A program made the position numbers and the translations under genes. Below are positions 60,315 through 64,000 of a stretch of 64,000 nucleotides of DNA, piece after piece. The DNA is taken from contig CANOSM010000001.1 of the NCBI GenBank assembly GCA_947569365.1, positions 99,283-163,282 on the forward strand, written 5' to 3'. The notes under the pieces were generated by a model that did no database searches, was not told the origin of the DNA, and saw nothing but the letters and a program-made list of their open reading frames with translations. The stretch comes from an uncultured Clostridium sp. Lineage in GTDB: Bacteria > Bacillota > Clostridia > TANB77 > CAG-508. Position 1 is the first letter of the stretch, and each line of letters opens with the position of its first letter.

Positions 60315-61296
60315 AACTTTAGTGTTAATACAAGAATGGGATAAAACATTCGCAAAAAGTGAAAAGGTAAATCATAGTAAAGTAACATTTCATAATAGAT
60401 ATGGAATGACATTAGTAGCAGATATGTATGTACCAAAAAATTCAGAAGGAAAACTACCAGCTATAGCAGTATGTGGACCTTTTGGGGCAGTAAAAGAGCA
60501 AGCATCAGGATTATATGCACAGACAATGGCAGAAAGAGGATTTTTGACAATAGCTTTTGATCCATCATTTACAGGAGAAAGTTCAGGGACACCTAGATAT
60601 ATGGCAAGTCCTGACATTAACACAGAAGATTTCCAAGCAGCAGTAGATTTTTTATCAGTTAGAGAAAATGTTGATAGTGAAAAAATAGGAATCATAGGAA
60701 TTTGTGGATGGGGTGGAATGGCTTTAAATGTAGCAGCTCTTGATACAAGAATAAAAGCAACAGTAGCTTCTACAATGTATGATATGACTAGGGTAAATGC
60801 AAATGGATATTTTGATGAGGGAGATAATGAAGAAACAAGATATAACAATAAAGTAGCTTTAAATGCACAAAGAATTACAGATTATAAAAATGGAAGTTAT
60901 GAATTAGGAGGAGGTTGTTTAGAACTTCCAGTACCAGAAGATGCTCCATTTTATGTTAAAGATTATAGTGAATATTATAAAGGAAGAAGTTATCATTCAA
61001 GAAGTTTAAATTCAAATGGTGGGTGGAACAAAATCGGTTGTATGTCATTTATAAATCAACCAATTTTGAAATATAGTAATGAAATTCGTTCAGCTGTATT
61101 AGTTATACATGGAGAAAAAGCACACTCTTGCTATTTTAGTAAAGATGCTTATAAAGATATGACTACAAATAGCAAATATACACACAACAAAGAATTAATG
61201 ATAATTCCAAATAGCGTTCATACAGATTTATATGATAATATGAATGTAATACCATTTGATAAAATGGAGAAATTCTTTAAAGAAAATTTAATATAG
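60307..61296 (+). CDS. Alpha/beta hydrolase with a cysteine nucleophile
   Basis: 329 residues from ATG 60307, overlapping the MerR stop by eight bases. Core KLPAIAVCGPFGAVKEQASGLYAQ and the nucleophile elbow IGICGWGGMALNVAALD, with Cys in place of the usual Ser, as in dienelactone hydrolases and YcjY-like proteins. Late acid/His positions are VLVIHGEKAHS and IIPNSVHTDLYDN. A MerR-controlled detoxifying hydrolase is likely; the substrate is unknown. Confidence 0.85.
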   Translation: MSETLVLIQEWDKTFAKSEKVNHSKVTFHNRYGMTLVADMYVPKNSEGKLPAIAVCGPFGAVKEQASGLYAQTMAERGFLTIAFDPSFTGESSGTPRYMASPDINTEDFQAAVDFLSVRENVDSEKIGIIGICGWGGMALNVAALDTRIKATVASTMYDMTRVNANGYFDEGDNEETRYNNKVALNAQRITDYKNGSYELGGGCLELPVPEDAPFYVKDYSEYYKGRSYHSRSLNSNGGWNKIGCMSFINQPILKYSNEIRSAVLVIHGEKAHSCYFSKDAYKDMTTNSKYTHNKELMIIPNSVHTDLYDNMNVIPFDKMEKFFKENLI

Positions 61297-61311
61297 TAAG
61301 AAAGGAATAGA

Positions 61312-61374
61312 GATTATGAATACGAAAAATTAAATATTAGTCTTCCTCCAAAAATTGTTGAAATAAAAAAATAA
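61312..61374 (+). pseudogene. Possible tail of a lost gene
   Basis: A 20-codon frame DYEYEKLNISLPPKIVEIKK ends at 61374. The ATG at 61317 behind AAAGGAATAG opens another frame that stops after four codons, so a ribosome site is left without a gene. Probably a remnant; the family is unknown. Confidence 0.25.
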
Positions 61375-61380
61375 ATTTTT

Positions 61381-61416
61381 AAATATAGATTAGACTAAAC
61401 TAATCTATATTTTTAT
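61381..61416. terminator. Two-way terminator
   Basis: Arms AAATATAGATTAG / CTAATCTATATTT with T-run, between the hydrolase region and tetR. Confidence 0.75.
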
Positions 61417-61985
61417 AATTCATTTTCAAACCCTAATATGTTAGCTGCTAATTTGTATATTAAATTAGCAATATGTTCAGGAGTTTCTTTCATATTGCCA
61501 TTAATCCATTTTTTTATTATTTCCAAACTTCCAGAAACAATATAAGTAAAAATATAATCAGTATCTGATCCAAGTTCAATATTTAAGGTTTTAATTTTAT
61601 TTTTAAAAAAATCAGTAGGTGTTTTCATTATGTTTTGAGAAAATTCTTCTGAAATATGGTTATTAAGTAACAATTCATATGCTTTTGTATTTTCTTTTAT
61701 ATAACATAATAGTTGATATAGTGGTTTTGTAACACTGTTTATCTCAACTTTATTAATTTTTTGCATACATTCTTCACTTACTAAAATCAATTCTTGTTCT
61801 ATATATGAAAAAACATCATAAACATTTTCATAATATTTATAAAATGTAGAACGATTTAGTTCAGCTTTTTTGCATAGTTCAGTTACTGTAATATCATATA
61901 AAGACTTTTTTTCTAAAAGATTTATCATAGCATCTTTGAAAAGTATTTTTGTTAATTTTGTTCTTTGATTCTCTTTATTATCCAT
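61413..61985 (-). CDS. TetR-family repressor
   Basis: 190 residues from ATG 61985 (MDNKENQRTKLTKILFKDA); a longer frame to 62048 would run through the operator. HTH at TVTELCKKAELNRSTFYKYYENVYDVFSYIE. The C-terminal helices form the sensing part. It is divergent from an MMPL transporter gene, the usual efflux regulator arrangement. Confidence 0.85.
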   Translation of the reverse strand: MDNKENQRTKLTKILFKDAMINLLEKKSLYDITVTELCKKAELNRSTFYKYYENVYDVFSYIEQELILVSEECMQKINKVEINSVTKPLYQLLCYIKENTKAYELLLNNHISEEFSQNIMKTPTDFFKNKIKTLNIELGSDTDYIFTYIVSGSLEIIKKWINGNMKETPEHIANLIYKLAANILGFENEL

Positions 61986-62009
61986 ATATATATATTCTTC
62001 CTTCAAAAA

Positions 62010-62039
62010 TACAAACAATTTTAAAGTAAATTGTTTGTA
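62010..62039. promoter_or_regulatory. Palindromic operator between tetR and the MMPL gene
   Basis: Perfect 12-bp arms TACAAACAATTT / AAATTGTTTGTA around TAAAGT. A second inverted pair ATCAACA / TGTTGAT lies next to it (62041-62067). Both fit a TetR binding region. Confidence 0.75.
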
Positions 62040-62173
62040 TATCAACATTTATACATAAAAGTGTTGATTTTATATCATTTTTAATAAAACTAGATGCTGT
62101 AAAAACAACAAGCTGTATATATAATATATATTATATGCGATTTCAAACAAAAAGTAAAGAAGGAGGAGATAAT

Positions 62174-64000
62174 TTGAAGAAAATTGCAAATTGCAAATTT
62201 TATAGTAGGAAAAAGAAATTTTATTTTTATAGTTACTTTGTTAATACTTATTTTAAGTATTTATGGAATATTTCATGTAAATGTAAATTATGATATGAGT
62301 TCATATTTACCAGATGACTCTGAAGTAAAAAAAGGAATGGAGGTAATGACAGAAGAATTTGGAGATATGTCAAGCATAGTAGTAATGTTTGATGACTTAA
62401 ATGAAGAACAACAAACTGCAAGAAAAAGTGAATTAGAGCAAATTGAAAATGTAAAAAGTGTAACATATTTACAAGATGATGAAACTTATCAAAAAGATAA
62501 TCATTCAAAATATTTAATTACTGTATCAGCTAATACATATTCCAAAGAGGCATCAAAGGTTTTAGATGAAATTAAAGAAAAATATGGGGATTCAGCTTAT
62601 GTAAGTGGAGCAATAGTAGATAATGATATGATGGTTACAACACTTATGGAAGAAATACCTGTTATTGCAGTTATCGCAGTTGTTATTATTTTTATTATAT
62701 TATTTATTCTGTGTGATACATGGATTGAGCCATTTTTGTATATGAGTTGTATAGGAATAGCAATACTAATTAATATGGGAACAAATGCAATACTTCCATC
62801 TGTTTCATTTATGACATTTGCGATAGGAGCATTGTTACAAATGGGACTTTCAATGGATTATTCAATTATGCTAATGAATCGTTATAATCAAGAAAAACAA
62901 AAAAATTCAGATCCAAGTAAAGCAATGAAAGAGGCGCTAGCAAATTCATTTGGTGCAATTTCTGGCAGTTCTGTTACAACAATTGTAGGACTTTTAGCAT
63001 TAGTATTTATGAGCTTTAAAATTGGGCAAGATATGGGAATAGTATTAGCAAAAGGTGTATTTATCAGTTTAATTTGTATTTTCACTGTTTTACCTGGATT
63101 AGTTGTAAAATTTGACAAGATTATGACAAAAACACATAAAAAATCATTGAATTTTAATACAGATCCAATTATGAAGTTCGTTCAAAAAACTCGTTTTATT
63201 ATTCTGCCATTGATTTTAATTGTTGTAGGGGCATCTTATTTTATGAAAGATGAACTAGGGATTATGTTTGTAAAAACATTTGATAATAGTGAGCAAGAGT
63301 ATATAGAAAAAGTTTTTGGTATTGATAATCAAATTGCTTTATTATATAAAAATGATGAAAATGCTAGTAATATTGAATCAACAATCAAATGGCTTGAAGA
63401 ACAAGATAAAATTAATTATGTTCAAGATTTTTCAAATACAATAGGAAAGAAATATGGCTATAAGGAACTTGCTAGCGAAATGGATATTGATATTGAACAA
63501 GCGAAAATGATGTATCAGATGTATAAAGATAAAGATAATGGAAATGATTATGAAAAAATAACAATGTATGATTTAATTGTATTTTTAGATGAAAATATAG
63601 TGTCTAATCCAGCTTATGCAGATGTTATTAGTGAAGAACAAAAGGTACAAATTAAAGATGCAAGAAAAGAATTAGAAGATGGAAAAATTAAAATTAAAGA
63701 TGCAGAAAAAGAAATTAGTGATGGCGAAAGCGAAATTGCTAAAAATGAAAAGAAATTAGCAGATGGTGAAAAAGAACTTGCATCTGCTCCAAAACAATTA
63801 GCAGATGCAGAAGAACAAATAAAAGAAAGTGAACAACAAATTTTAGAAGGAGAAAAACAAATAGCAACAGCTGAATCACAACTGGTAGAAACAGAAAAGC
63901 AACTTACAGAAGGAGAACAACAACTTTTAACTGCTGAAAAACAGTTAAAAGAAAGTGAACAACAAATTTTAGAAGGAGAAAAACAAATAGCAACAGCTGA
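62174..64000 (+). CDS. MMPL-family transporter with a 7-bp duplication near the start, 3' partial
   Basis: The best ribosome site (AAGGAGG) points to TTG 62174 (KKIAN), but the sequence TTGCAAA is present twice (62184-62197), moving the frame by +7. With one copy removed the frame reads KKIANFIVGKRNFIFIVTLL and continues to the right edge. An in-frame TTG at 62184 could also start it, though too far from the ribosome site. Further on come SSYLPDDSEVKKGMEVM, LLQMGLSMDYSIMLMNRYNQ (MMPL/RND motif) and, at the end, long heptad repeats (GEKQIAT, AESQLVE, TEKQLTE...), a coiled coil in the outside loop. Probably a lipid or drug exporter regulated by the TetR protein. Confidence 0.75.

Overview
The window looks like chromosome from an uncultured or gut-associated low-GC member of the Clostridia (Bacillota). 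The DNA is very AT-rich, ribosome sites are strong AGGAGG types, and TTG and GTG starts are common. Gene content is gram-positive: glycerophosphotransferases of the teichoic acid type, a class A penicillin-binding protein, HelD, a two-gene SUF-like Fe-S system, and Ig-like and fibronectin surface proteins. No rRNA, tRNA, CRISPR array or intact transposase was seen.

Layout. 1-8.6 kb: end of a metallopeptidase gene, queA-tgt, a WG-repeat membrane protein, a small membrane protein, a nucleotidyltransferase remnant, an HD-domain protein and divergent secD-secF. 8.8-18.3 kb: a large unknown protein, metG, tmk, a nadD-like gene, a DUF368 membrane protein, a second WG-repeat protein, two paralogous membrane-anchored proteins and a NUDIX hydrolase. 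18.4-21.8 kb: a 289-bp MITE-like element beside the promoter of a Fur/Zur-controlled zinc-uptake operon (zur-znuA-znuC-znuB). 21.9-29.8 kb: a Fic protein, two surface proteins, a CobW-type GTPase with a His-rich stretch, and the SmsC/SmsB pair. 29.9-35.6 kb: a MerR regulator facing a MATE transporter fused to a cytidylate-kinase-like domain, then an MgtA-type P-ATPase. 35.8-43.5 kb: a small ferredoxin, two tandem giant paralogs of unknown function built from about 75-residue repeats, and small accessory genes including a decayed Cdd1-like gene. 43.7-53.8 kb: a PBP1A-like enzyme, a cation efflux transporter, fructose-bisphosphate aldolase, smpB, two secreted tail-anchored proteins and two glycerophosphotransferases. 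54.0-64 kb: a RelE/ParE-type toxin-antitoxin cassette between direct repeats, HelD, a second MATE-kinase fusion, a MerR-controlled hydrolase, and a TetR gene divergent from an MMPL transporter that runs off the edge.

Main observation. Seven genes are split by a +1 frame change (metallopeptidase, WG protein, znuA, znuC, MATE fusion, PBP1A, helD). At all seven the break is an in-frame CGG codon, and the frame is restored by skipping the C and reading the overlapping GGN as glycine. My by-eye scan found only two other in-frame CGG codons in any gene: one six codons before a stop, and one in a small atypical gene. Restored products are right for their families: ZnuC regains an exact Walker A motif, and the interrupted MATE fusion becomes 668 residues, the same as its intact paralog. 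This suggests CGG is not read as ordinary arginine here but triggers, or marks, a +1 shift into glycine. A phase-locked sequencing artefact is the main alternative and cannot be excluded from sequence alone.
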